Positions 16,269-24,056 of a stretch of 64,000 bases of DNA are shown here, one piece after another (the stretch's first letter is position 1; every line of letters starts with the position of its first letter). The translations under genes and the position numbers were made by a program. The stretch lies in contig CAZQCF010000013.1 in the NCBI GenBank assembly GCA_964592235.1, positions 1 through 64,000 on the forward strand. Direction: 5' to 3'. Source of the DNA: PLA3 sp964592235 (GTDB taxonomy: Bacteria; Planctomycetota; Phycisphaerae; UBA1845; UTPLA1). Below the pieces are notes generated by a model. The model was given only the letters and a program-made list of their open reading frames with translations. It searched no databases and was not told where the DNA came from.

Positions 16269-17051
16269 TCAGTCTCGTGCCCATTTTGGCGGGCGCTTCT
16301 CCATGAAGGCCCGCAGGCCCTCGCGGCCCTCCTCGCCGAGAAACGCCTCGCCGAACGCCTCGGCCTCGCACGAGAGCCCCTTCTCCAGCCAGGCCGACTC
16401 CTCGGAGCAGACGACGCGCTTGAGCAGCCGCACGGCGCAGGGGCCGTTCGCAAGGATTTGCTTCGCCAGATTCTCGACGGTTGTCATCAACTCGCTCGGC
16501 GCGACGGATTCGCTGACCAGCCCCGCCGACACCGCTTCCGGCCCGTGCAATGCCTGACCCGTGAATAGCAGCCGCCGCGCCATCGCCCCGCCGACCAATG
16601 CAAACGTTCGCTGCGTGCCGCCCCAGCCGGGAATCAATCCGAGTTTCACTTCGGGGAAACCAATCGTCGCCTCGTTTGACATGATGCGCAGATCGCACGC
16701 CAGCGCCACCTCGCACCCGCCGCCCAGGGCCGGTCCGTTGATCGCCGCGATCGTAACCGCCTGCTCGAACCGCGACAGCCGTGCCATGCACCGCTGACCG
16801 CGCTGGCTGAACGCCCGCCCCGCGTCGCCCGGCGCGGTGTTCATCTCCGCGATGTCGGCCCCGGCCATGAACGTCCGTCCCTCGCCGGTGAGGATCAGCA
16901 CGCGCACATGCGGATTGCACGCCACCTCGTCCAGCCGCGCCTCCAGCGCCGCCATCGTCGGCATGGAGAGCAGATTAATCCCCCCACCGCCCGTGGTGAA
17001 CGTAATCCGCCCGATCGGGCCTTCCTGCTGATACAGCACTTCGGTGCTCAT
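16269..17051 (-). CDS. Enoyl-CoA hydratase/isomerase family protein
   Basis: This 260-residue crotonase-fold enzyme acts on acyl-CoA thioesters in beta-oxidation-type routes. AGADIAEM and AAINGPALGGGCEVALACD form the oxyanion-hole regions, and FPEVKLGLIPGWGGTQR contains the catalytic Glu of hydratases (PEVKLG). Length is standard. It is preceded by a 3-hydroxyacyl-CoA dehydrogenase gene (17123-17983) in the same direction, so the pair would convert enoyl-CoA to 3-ketoacyl-CoA. Confidence 0.92.
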   Translation of the reverse strand: MSTEVLYQQEGPIGRITFTTGGGGINLLSMPTMAALEARLDEVACNPHVRVLILTGEGRTFMAGADIAEMNTAPGDAGRAFSQRGQRCMARLSRFEQAVTIAAINGPALGGGCEVALACDLRIMSNEATIGFPEVKLGLIPGWGGTQRTFALVGGAMARRLLFTGQALHGPEAVSAGLVSESVAPSELMTTVENLAKQILANGPCAVRLLKRVVCSEESAWLEKGLSCEAEAFGEAFLGEEGREGLRAFMEKRPPKWARD

Positions 17052-17084
17052 GGTTGCTTCTCCTCACGAGCGGGCCGCAGTTTG

Positions 17085-17112
17085 CGGCGCTCCCTCACGG
17101 TCGCGGCTCGGA
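17085..17112 (+). repeat. Solo copy of the 28-bp MITE end
   Basis: This 28-bp sequence between the two beta-oxidation genes matches the terminal repeat of the element at 47163-47322 with one mismatch (CTCAC for CTGAC). Only one end is present here. Confidence 0.8.
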
Positions 17113-17122
17113 TGGCGCGCGA

Positions 17123-17983
17123 TCAGCTTTGGTAATCGTGGAACCCCCGGCCGGATTTGCGGCCCATTCGCCCGGCGTCGACCATTTTTCGCAGCAACGG
17201 GCAGGGGCGGAACTTCGGATCGCCCAGGTCTCGGTGCAGCACGTCGAGAATATTAAGACATACGTCAACACCTATGAAATCCGCCAGCGTCAACGGGCCC
17301 ATCGGGAAGTTGCACCCCTGCTTCATGATCTCGTCGATCGTCTTCGCGTCGGCCACGCCCTCCATCAACGCGAACGCCGCCTCGTTGATCAGCGGCATCA
17401 GCACGCGATTGCTCACAAAACCCGGCATGTCGTTGCAACGCAGCGGGTTCTTGCCCATACGCTTGGCCAGCGCCTCGACCGTCTCCACCGTCCCGTCGTC
17501 GGTTGCCAGTCCGCGGATCACCTCGACCAGGCTCATCAGCGGCACCGGGTTGAAGAAGTGCATGCCGATGAACTTCGCCGGGCGATCCGTCGCGGCCGCC
17601 AGCTTGGTGATGCTGATGCTGCTGGTATTACTTGCAAGAATCGCGTCGGCCTTCAGGTTCGGTTGAATCTGCTTGTACAGCGCGACCTTGGCGTCGAACT
17701 GCTCAAAGATCGCCTCGATGACGATGCCGACCTTCGTCCATTCGATCTCGCCGAGCGCGGCGCACGTCTTGAGATTGGCTTTGGCCGCCGCGGCCGTGTC
17801 CGCCGGAAGCTTGCCCTTTTCTACGAGCTTGCCGAGGCTCTTTTCGATTTCGGCCTTCGCCGCCTCGACCTGCTTCGCGTTCGCGTCATAGACCCATGTC
17901 TTCAGGCCAGCGGTCGCACAAACCTGCGCGATGCCGCGACCCATCGTCCCCGAACCGATCACCACCGCCGATTCAATCGCCAT
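17123..17983 (-). CDS. hbd: 3-hydroxybutyryl-CoA dehydrogenase
   Basis: The 286-residue protein oxidises 3-hydroxyacyl-CoA with NAD, or runs the reverse reaction in butyrate synthesis. The Rossmann motif is VVIGSGTMGRGIAQV near the N-terminus. ASNTSSISIT, FIGMHFFNPVPLMSLVEVI (catalytic His) and DMPGFVSNRVLMPLINEA (catalytic Asn region) follow, then MGPLTLADFIGVDVCL. Length is typical. It is upstream of the crotonase gene with a 71-bp gap that holds a solo 28-bp repeat. Confidence 0.94.
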   Translation of the reverse strand: MAIESAVVIGSGTMGRGIAQVCATAGLKTWVYDANAKQVEAAKAEIEKSLGKLVEKGKLPADTAAAAKANLKTCAALGEIEWTKVGIVIEAIFEQFDAKVALYKQIQPNLKADAILASNTSSISITKLAAATDRPAKFIGMHFFNPVPLMSLVEVIRGLATDDGTVETVEALAKRMGKNPLRCNDMPGFVSNRVLMPLINEAAFALMEGVADAKTIDEIMKQGCNFPMGPLTLADFIGVDVCLNILDVLHRDLGDPKFRPCPLLRKMVDAGRMGRKSGRGFHDYQS

Positions 17984-18103
17984 GACCCATCCTGTCCAGA
18001 TTGAAGTTTCTCAAGAAGCCGCTGTTCGTCACGATGCCCGTCTACGACACAAGATGCTTCGTGCCCGCCAGCAAGAAAACCGCGGACACGAGGCCGCCCG
18101 ATC

Positions 18104-18121
18104 GCGAGCGGAACCGCTCGC
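18104..18121. repeat. Short perfect palindrome
   Basis: GCGAGCGG-AA-CCGCTCGC forms an 8-bp stem in the gap between the dehydrogenase start and the end of the next gene. No T-run; role unknown. Confidence 0.5.
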
Positions 18122-18172
18122 AACCGAGACCGACATTCTAACGAAACAGGAAGGGCGACGCCAAACGCCGGA

Positions 18173-19387
18173 TTAGTGCGTGACCGGCACGACGTCGATG
18201 ATGCGCGAGCCGCGGACGCGGTAGCTGGTTTTCCCCCAGCGGACGTGGCCCAGGCCGCAGATGACGGCCAATGCCCAGAATACGATGCCCATGCAGACCA
18301 CGGCCCCGCGCAGAAACGACCAGAACGACGGCTGCTGCTCAAGCGTGATGGCGAAGAGCCGCCCGGTGACCTGCTGCATGGCCATGAGTTGGACGGTGCA
18401 TACGGCTGCGTGGAGCCAGCCGACGGTCAGTTCCTGCGTGACACCGAGATAAACGCCGAGCGGGATGAACAGGAGCGGTGAGCAGATACCGCCCATGAGA
18501 AGCTGCGTGCTGACGGCGATGCGCCAGGGGCGCACCAGGCTGCCGATCAAGACGCGCGTCAACGAATTGCACATCGCGCCGAAGGAATTGTCGCGCGAGG
18601 TGACGTAGAGGCCCTTGCCCAGCCCGGCCCAGCGGCGAATCCCCATCGCCGCGACCTTCTTCGCAAGGATGATGTCCTCGGCCAGCTCGGACCGCACGCC
18701 TGCGTGGCCGCCGACGCGCTCGTAGGCGGCGCGCGAAAACAGCATGAACTGGCCGTTGCCCAGCTCGACCTGCGAATTGCTCGACCCGCGCGCCGAGAGC
18801 CAGAGTCCCCACAACCCCAGCAGCCAGCTTGCGGAAGGGGAGACCGATTGCTCCCATGGGCTTACCAGGTCCAATCGCGGCCACAATGACACGAATTCCA
18901 GCCGCTCGCGCGTGACTTTCTGCATCACCGCCACCAGCGCCCCGGGCACAAATCGACAATCGCAATCGGTGAAGAGCAGAAACTCGCCGTCGGTCTCCCG
19001 GACACCGCGCGCAAGGGCGTGCGTCTTGCCCGTCCAACCCGCAGGCAATTCGGTGATATCAACCAGGCTGACGCGCGGGTCCTGGGCCATGACGCCCAGC
19101 ACGCGCTCACGCGTTCGATCATCGCTGCGATCGTTGACTACCGTAATGCGCAGATTGCTATAATTCTGGGCGAGCAGCCGGCGCAAGCACGGCTCGATCC
19201 GCTCCTGCTCGTTGTGCGCCGCAATGACAACCGTCAGCCGCGGAACCGCTTCATCGGTCTCGCCCGGAAGTGGCGCGAGCGTCATCTCCGAGTCGTCGCG
19301 CAGACGGCGGACCCATCCAAGCCCCCATCCCCACATGAAGACAATCACGATCTGGATGGCTAACAACGTCCAGAGTGTGAATTCCAA
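18173..19387 (-). CDS. Membrane glycosyltransferase, family 2
   Basis: The 404-residue protein has an N-terminal membrane helix (about 3-21), a GT-A domain with LTVVIAAHNEQERI (HNE at 58-60), VVNDRSDD, a DCDCRF metal-binding DxD and RSELAEDIILAKKV, and C-terminal membrane helices. This layout is that of processive or lipid-linked GT2 enzymes, including those that glycosylate carotenoids or hopanoids. I chose TTG 19387 because AAAGGAG lies upstream and the protein then starts directly at the membrane helix; the longer ATG frame to 19504 has no such support. It diverges from the acyltransferase at 19628. Confidence 0.85.
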   Translation of the reverse strand: MEFTLWTLLAIQIVIVFMWGWGLGWVRRLRDDSEMTLAPLPGETDEAVPRLTVVIAAHNEQERIEPCLRRLLAQNYSNLRITVVNDRSDDRTRERVLGVMAQDPRVSLVDITELPAGWTGKTHALARGVRETDGEFLLFTDCDCRFVPGALVAVMQKVTRERLEFVSLWPRLDLVSPWEQSVSPSASWLLGLWGLWLSARGSSNSQVELGNGQFMLFSRAAYERVGGHAGVRSELAEDIILAKKVAAMGIRRWAGLGKGLYVTSRDNSFGAMCNSLTRVLIGSLVRPWRIAVSTQLLMGGICSPLLFIPLGVYLGVTQELTVGWLHAAVCTVQLMAMQQVTGRLFAITLEQQPSFWSFLRGAVVCMGIVFWALAVICGLGHVRWGKTSYRVRGSRIIDVVPVTH

Positions 19388-19627
19388 GCTACGTCTCCTT
19401 TGCGAAGCGCCGCGAAGACCCCATTCGCGACCCCCTGTTTCCTGATTATCGGCCATTCGACCGCAATGTCGCAAATGGCCCCGATTCTCGCCGTAACCGC
19501 TCAACCCTTGCCGAACGCCGACACCTCCCGAATACTGCCGCGAGGCACCGGTCGTGACATGGCGGCATTCGAGAGCAAATCAACCCGGGTTGGGACTTGA
19601 TTTGCCGCGTTACCTTCTGGCCACCCT

Positions 19628-21133
19628 ATGACAACGCGACAAATTCGGCTCAATCCGTGTGACTATCTCTATTTTGTCCACCACCGGCATATTCGCCGCA
19701 CGCGAACCGGCGGCGCCGTCGGGTTCCTCGTCCTCGAATGCACCGGCCATGCACCGCCCGGGCAGGTTCAGGCCGCCTTGGCCGAGGCGCTGGCAGCACA
19801 TCCGTCAGCCCTTGCCCAGGCTCGTGTCGGCATGGTCCTGGGCAGGCCCTTCTGGCAACTGCCGGATCCCTCCAGGCTCACGCAACTTGCGTGCCGCGCG
19901 GCACAGGATTGCTACGTCCATGACGATCTGCGCGATGCTCCCGATGCAGACCGGGCGCTTCACGACTTGCTGGAACTGCGATTCCAACCGGATTGGGACC
20001 TCTCATCGGGGCAACTTGTTCGACTCGAACAGTACACGCTGCCGGAGGATCGCACCTGTTTCTGTCTCCGGTTTCCGCATGCGCTCATGGACGCAGGCGG
20101 CGGGCAGTGGTTTCTCGCAGAACTTGGGCGATATTCGCCACCGTCGGCCGCCGAAACCGGGGAACACGTCAATCGAGACGATTCACGCGAGCCGGCTCCC
20201 CGTCCACTGCCAGACGGCCTTGCACCTGACGGCGAGACGCTCCAGCCCTTGCGCGGCGTTTCGATGCTCGAGCGCGTTCGGCTGTTCCTCCGCGGATTCA
20301 AACTTGGCGCCGAGTTTCGCCATCTTCGCTTTACGCCGCTGGCGCAGCGGCCCGCGCCGCCGGTGCAGTCGCAGGGAATCATCCGTCGAACATGGCCTGC
20401 GACGATGGTGCGCCAGATGCGTGCCAATGCGGATCGCTTCGCTCCGCCGGGGCCGGCCAGCCACGCACGCTACCTCGCGGCTTGTGTCATTCGCGCGTTG
20501 CATGTGCTGTACACCGAGCGCGGATTGAGCGCCGACGCCTATCCCGTCTCGCTGCCGTTAAGCCTTCTGGACGATGACGAGGCGAAATCATCGGCGGTGG
20601 CGGCGGGCGAATCGGCTGGTGAGTCTTCCGACCCGCCGGAGCGCGCCGGGCCGCGCCATCGCCCGATACCGGGCAATTACCTCGTCGCGCCGACGCTTTA
20701 CGGTCGACGGGAAATCGTCGGCGATCGCGCCGCGCTGGGGCAGGACCTGCTGGCGCAGCTCCAGCACTATCTGGCGCAGCGGGGAGACCTCGCCCAATGG
20801 ACGATGATCTACTTCGCATCGTGGCTGCGCGTCGGAATGTATGACTATGTCTTCAAGAAGGGCATCGGGCAGGGCGCGCTGGCGTCGGGTTTTTCTTACT
20901 ATGGGCAGATTCCTCGGCCGGTTCGGCGCATCGGCGGGGCAAAAGTGATTAATCTCTGGGGCACGGCCCCGCTCGGCACTCCGCCGGGATTGAACCCGAT
21001 TTTTAACAAGTATCAGGGCAAGCTGAACCTCGGACTGGCGTTCAATCGCCCTGCCATCAGCGACGAACTCGCCCGGCACTTCGTCGACCTCATCGAGCAG
21101 GAAATCTTCAGCGAGACGGAATCACGCCCTTGA
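19628..21133 (+). CDS. Condensation/WS-DGAT-like acyltransferase
   Basis: This 501-residue protein has the HxxxD active-site pattern of CoA-dependent acyltransferases of the condensation superfamily: FPHALMDAGGG with His151 and Asp155. It starts with MTTRQIRLNPCDYLYFVHHR, as in enzymes that open with a short two-domain chloramphenicol-acetyltransferase-like fold. The C-terminal half (SYYGQIPRPVRRIGGAKVINLWGTAP) resembles the second half of such folds. No carrier-protein domain is present. Its neighbours are a membrane GT2 (divergent) and a cytidylate-kinase-like gene with which its 3' end overlaps by 26 bp, convergent. Acylation of a glycolipid is a reasonable guess only. Confidence 0.65.
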   Translation: MTTRQIRLNPCDYLYFVHHRHIRRTRTGGAVGFLVLECTGHAPPGQVQAALAEALAAHPSALAQARVGMVLGRPFWQLPDPSRLTQLACRAAQDCYVHDDLRDAPDADRALHDLLELRFQPDWDLSSGQLVRLEQYTLPEDRTCFCLRFPHALMDAGGGQWFLAELGRYSPPSAAETGEHVNRDDSREPAPRPLPDGLAPDGETLQPLRGVSMLERVRLFLRGFKLGAEFRHLRFTPLAQRPAPPVQSQGIIRRTWPATMVRQMRANADRFAPPGPASHARYLAACVIRALHVLYTERGLSADAYPVSLPLSLLDDDEAKSSAVAAGESAGESSDPPERAGPRHRPIPGNYLVAPTLYGRREIVGDRAALGQDLLAQLQHYLAQRGDLAQWTMIYFASWLRVGMYDYVFKKGIGQGALASGFSYYGQIPRPVRRIGGAKVINLWGTAPLGTPPGLNPIFNKYQGKLNLGLAFNRPAISDELARHFVDLIEQEIFSETESRP

Positions 21134-21827
21134 CGCGCGCGGCGTCAACAATCACCTGCGCCAGGCCGTCGGCCGTCCAGCGCTCCCGGTTGAGCACGAG
21201 ATCGTATCGATCGGGATCATCGGGCGAGACATGAAAGTGCCGCCGGATCAGTGCGGCCCGCTCGGCCTCCATTTGCGTAATCCGTGACTTGGCCTCGTTC
21301 TCGGTGACCTGATTCGCTTTCGCGAAACGCTCGATACGCCATTTCAGCGGCGCGATGACCCGCACCCGCAGACCCAGCGCTCCCGGCAGGATCAGATCGG
21401 CCGCGCGGCCCAGGAAGATGCCGTGACTCTTACGCGCCAGCGCCAGCACCACTTCGATCAGCCGGTGGAAATAATCCATTCGCGCCGGGCCTTCCGGGCC
21501 CATCATGCGCACCATCTCCTCCAGCCAGTTCACATCGCGCTCGTCCAGCGCTTCGTAAAGCCGGTGGCGCAGATCGTCCTCGCCTGCCATCAGTTCCAGA
21601 ATCTGACGGTCGAACACCGGCCAGCCCATCAGCTCGCCGACGCGCTGCGCGACTTCGTGCCCGCCCGCGCCGAACTGTCGCGATATCGCTACAAAAGTCT
21701 CGACTTCGGATGCCCGTTCGTCCGCTGCCGGCGGCGGCTTCTGCAGCCGGGTCAGCTCCCAATTCCGCATTTGCCGTTCGGCCAGCTTCCAGGCGGCCGA
21801 CTGTGATGTGGATAGTTTGATGGCCAT
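21108..21827 (-). CDS. Cytidylate-kinase-like family protein
   Basis: The 239-residue protein has the pattern of the cytidylate-kinase-like family: ISRQFGAGGHEVAQRVGELMGWPVFDRQILELMA (residues 48-81), then GIFLGRAADLIL, RVRVIAPLKWRIERF and RYDLVLNRERW. The glycine-rich loop GAGGHE is the family variant that lacks a classical Lys. The phosphate acceptor is not established for these proteins. ATG 21827 follows GGGAGG. Its last 26 bases overlap the end of the convergent acyltransferase gene. Confidence 0.82.
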   Translation of the reverse strand: MAIKLSTSQSAAWKLAERQMRNWELTRLQKPPPAADERASEVETFVAISRQFGAGGHEVAQRVGELMGWPVFDRQILELMAGEDDLRHRLYEALDERDVNWLEEMVRMMGPEGPARMDYFHRLIEVVLALARKSHGIFLGRAADLILPGALGLRVRVIAPLKWRIERFAKANQVTENEAKSRITQMEAERAALIRRHFHVSPDDPDRYDLVLNRERWTADGLAQVIVDAARVKGVIPSR

Positions 21828-22051
21828 GGTCAGCCTCCCGCCGGGAAACCTGACACGAAGGAGTGGCAAACCCGTACCCGCCCCGACCGGTGCAGGCCCC
21901 ACTCCTCGTCCAGCAATCGGCGCGCCCGATCCGCGCCCGACGCATCCAGCGGGTTCGCCCCGCCAGGAACGGAACAGACTGCCGAAACGATCGGCGGACG
22001 TTGTGGAATTCTGCCGATGGGCTAGCGCGAGAACGCGCGAATCGTCACGGG

Positions 22052-22507
22052 CTAATCGCTTGTCGTCCGATCGCGAACGATCACCCACGCTCCATCAACC
22101 TGCCGCAGCGTGAGATAGAAATGCCCGGAGGATCGGCCGTCGGCCGCGCGAACCTCCCACCGGCCCGACGCTTCGGCGGCATCCGGCCCGGTGCGGGAGA
22201 TGACCAGATCGCGGAATCGCAGCGTGCCCATCTGCTCGCGCGTAGCGTAGCGCTTGCGATAGCGCTCGAGCACGGCCTGCCAGCCCTTTGTCACGCCGTT
22301 GATCGTCTCAAACGTCAGATCGTCGCTCTTCCAGTAACCCGCCATGAATCCGTCGAGGTCGCCGCGGTTCCAGGCCGCGACCTGGTCGTCGAGCACGACG
22401 GCGATTTCCGGATGGGCCTGCCGTGCATTGCACGCGCCGGCGAGGGCGACGGCGATCAGCGTCGCTGCGCGGACAAATCGGTAACCGTAGGATGGAGTCG
22501 CGATCAT
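22052..22507 (-). CDS. NTF2-like (DUF4440/SnoaL-type) lipoprotein
   Basis: This 151-residue protein has a signal peptide ending in ALAGAC, a lipobox, then an NTF2-like domain: AAWNRGDLDGFMAGYWKSDDLTF, GWQAVLERYRKRY, ASGRWEVRAADG and GHFYLTLRQVDGAWVIVRDRTT. Proteins of this kind are small ligand-binding pockets; none here shows catalytic residues I can name. The start is ATG 22507, twenty bases after the permease stop, so the two are likely co-transcribed. Confidence 0.82.
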   Translation of the reverse strand: MIATPSYGYRFVRAATLIAVALAGACNARQAHPEIAVVLDDQVAAWNRGDLDGFMAGYWKSDDLTFETINGVTKGWQAVLERYRKRYATREQMGTLRFRDLVISRTGPDAAEASGRWEVRAADGRSSGHFYLTLRQVDGAWVIVRDRTTSD

Positions 22508-22526
22508 GGTCCGGCCCGATGGGGCA

Positions 22527-23744
22527 TCACTCGTATCGCAGGGCCTCGATCGGGTCGAGCCGGCTGGCGCGCCAGGCGGGGTAAAACCCGAAAAAGACGC
22601 CCGTAGCAAACGCGAACCCCAGGGCGATCCCCGCGATCCAGTACGACACGTACGTCTCGTAGCCCTTCCATGACGTGAGCAAGAGCGAAAAGCCCCAGCC
22701 GGCGAACATGCCGATCACCCCGCCCATCGCGCAAAGCACGATCGCCTCGATGAGAAACTGCGACATGATCTCGCCGTTGGACGCGCCGATGGCCATGCGC
22801 AGGCCGATCTCGCGCGTCCGCTCGGTCACGCTCACCAGCATGATGTTCATGATGCCGATGCCGCCGACCACCAGCGACACCGACGCGATCATGCCCAGCA
22901 GCCACCCGAACGACTCGCTCGATTCTTCCTTCACCGCGGCCGATTCGCTTGTAGCAAAAATGCGAAAATCATCCGGCTCGCTGTCGCGAATGTTGTGCCG
23001 CTGGCGAAGCAGCCTGCGAATCTGATCCTCCGCCACGGCCGGATTGGCGTCGCGCGCCGCCGCCGCGAGGATCGTGCCCGAGATCTCCTCGCCGGCGATT
23101 TTGCTCGTGAACGTCGAGAACGGAAAGATGATGATGTCGTCGTTGTCGCGCTGGTCGCTCTTGCCCTTGAAGTCCAGCACGCCCACCACGCGGAAGCGCC
23201 CGTTCTTGACGGTGATCTCCTCGCCGACCGGATTGATCGAGCCGAATAGCTCGCGCCACGCCGTCTGACCGATCAAGCAGATCGGGCGCTTCATCAGCTC
23301 GTCGGCGTCTTCCATCGAGCGGCCGGCGATGACACCCCATCGACGGATGTCGTGATAATTCGGATAGACGCCGATGACGTTGGTCTGATAGTTGCTGTAG
23401 CTGCTGCGGACCTGGAGCGTGATGCGGTTCGACGGCGTCGCCGCGCGCACAGCCGGGCATTCGCGCAAGATCGCATCGGCGTCGTCCTTCGTCTGGAACT
23501 TCTTCTTCTCGACGTCGCCCTTGCGGACGCCGCTGCGCGGCATGCCCCAGTTGCCGATGAACATCCAGTCGTCGCCCATGCGCGCGATCTCCTCCTCCAC
23601 GCGCATCTTCGTCGCCTGGGCCATCGCCACCAGCGTGATCACCGCCCCCACGCCGATGATGATCCCCAGCATCGACAGGGCCGTTCGCACTTTGTTCTTG
23701 CCGAGGCTCAACACCGCCTCGGACACGAGCGTGAGGGGATTCAT
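22527..23744 (-). CDS. MacB/FtsX-type ABC transporter permease
   Basis: The 405-residue permease has an N-terminal membrane helix (SMLGIIIGVGAVITLVAM), a large periplasmic MacB core (about 45-275) and three C-terminal helices. SLVVGGIGIMNIMLVSVTERTREIGLRMAIGA and RLDPIEALRYE are the classic MacB-type signatures. It acts in lipoprotein, peptide or macrolide export or mechanotransmission together with an ATPase, but no ATPase gene is adjacent, so the partner is encoded elsewhere. It has its own TATAAT promoter at 23791 and heads a two-gene unit with the NTF2-like lipoprotein. Confidence 0.92.
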   Translation of the reverse strand: MNPLTLVSEAVLSLGKNKVRTALSMLGIIIGVGAVITLVAMAQATKMRVEEEIARMGDDWMFIGNWGMPRSGVRKGDVEKKKFQTKDDADAILRECPAVRAATPSNRITLQVRSSYSNYQTNVIGVYPNYHDIRRWGVIAGRSMEDADELMKRPICLIGQTAWRELFGSINPVGEEITVKNGRFRVVGVLDFKGKSDQRDNDDIIIFPFSTFTSKIAGEEISGTILAAAARDANPAVAEDQIRRLLRQRHNIRDSEPDDFRIFATSESAAVKEESSESFGWLLGMIASVSLVVGGIGIMNIMLVSVTERTREIGLRMAIGASNGEIMSQFLIEAIVLCAMGGVIGMFAGWGFSLLLTSWKGYETYVSYWIAGIALGFAFATGVFFGFYPAWRASRLDPIEALRYE

Positions 23745-23790
23745 GTAACGCCTTCCATTCCGTTATCGGCCGCCGTCTCGACGGACCGTC

Positions 23791-23820
23791 ATTATAGAGC
23801 TACTAAGTGGACCCGAACAA
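23791..23820 (-). promoter_or_regulatory. Promoter of the MacB-type permease gene
   Basis: On the minus strand TTGTTC (23815-23820) and a perfect TATAAT (23791-23796) are 18 bp apart, about 47 bp from ATG 23744. Confidence 0.55.
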
Positions 23821-23830
23821 ACCTTCATTT

Positions 23831-23883
23831 GTGTGGCACAGGCTAATAGCCTGTGTCGGACCGGCTATTAGCCGGTCCCACAC
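23831..23883. repeat. Two-hairpin palindromic repeat, copy A
   Basis: The 53-bp unit holds two palindromes in tandem, CACAGGCTA-A-TAGCCTGTG and GGACCGGCTA-T-TAGCCGGTCC, bounded by GTGTGG and CCACAC. Its reverse complement matches the copy at 41145-41197 in 52 of 53 positions. It behaves like a REP/BIME-type interspersed repeat. Confidence 0.9.
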
Positions 23884-24056
23884 TTGTTGATCCTCTTGCA
23901 TCCTACGAAACTTCCTGCGGTTCTACTTGGTTCGCCAAATCATCCGCGAAGGCCCATCAGTTCATGCCCGCGCGCTGGCCTGCACTGCGAATCTGGCGTA
24001 TCTTGGGTGGTTTCGGCGGTGCGAGCTGCGTCGCCTATTCGTGAGGTAGAGACCGC

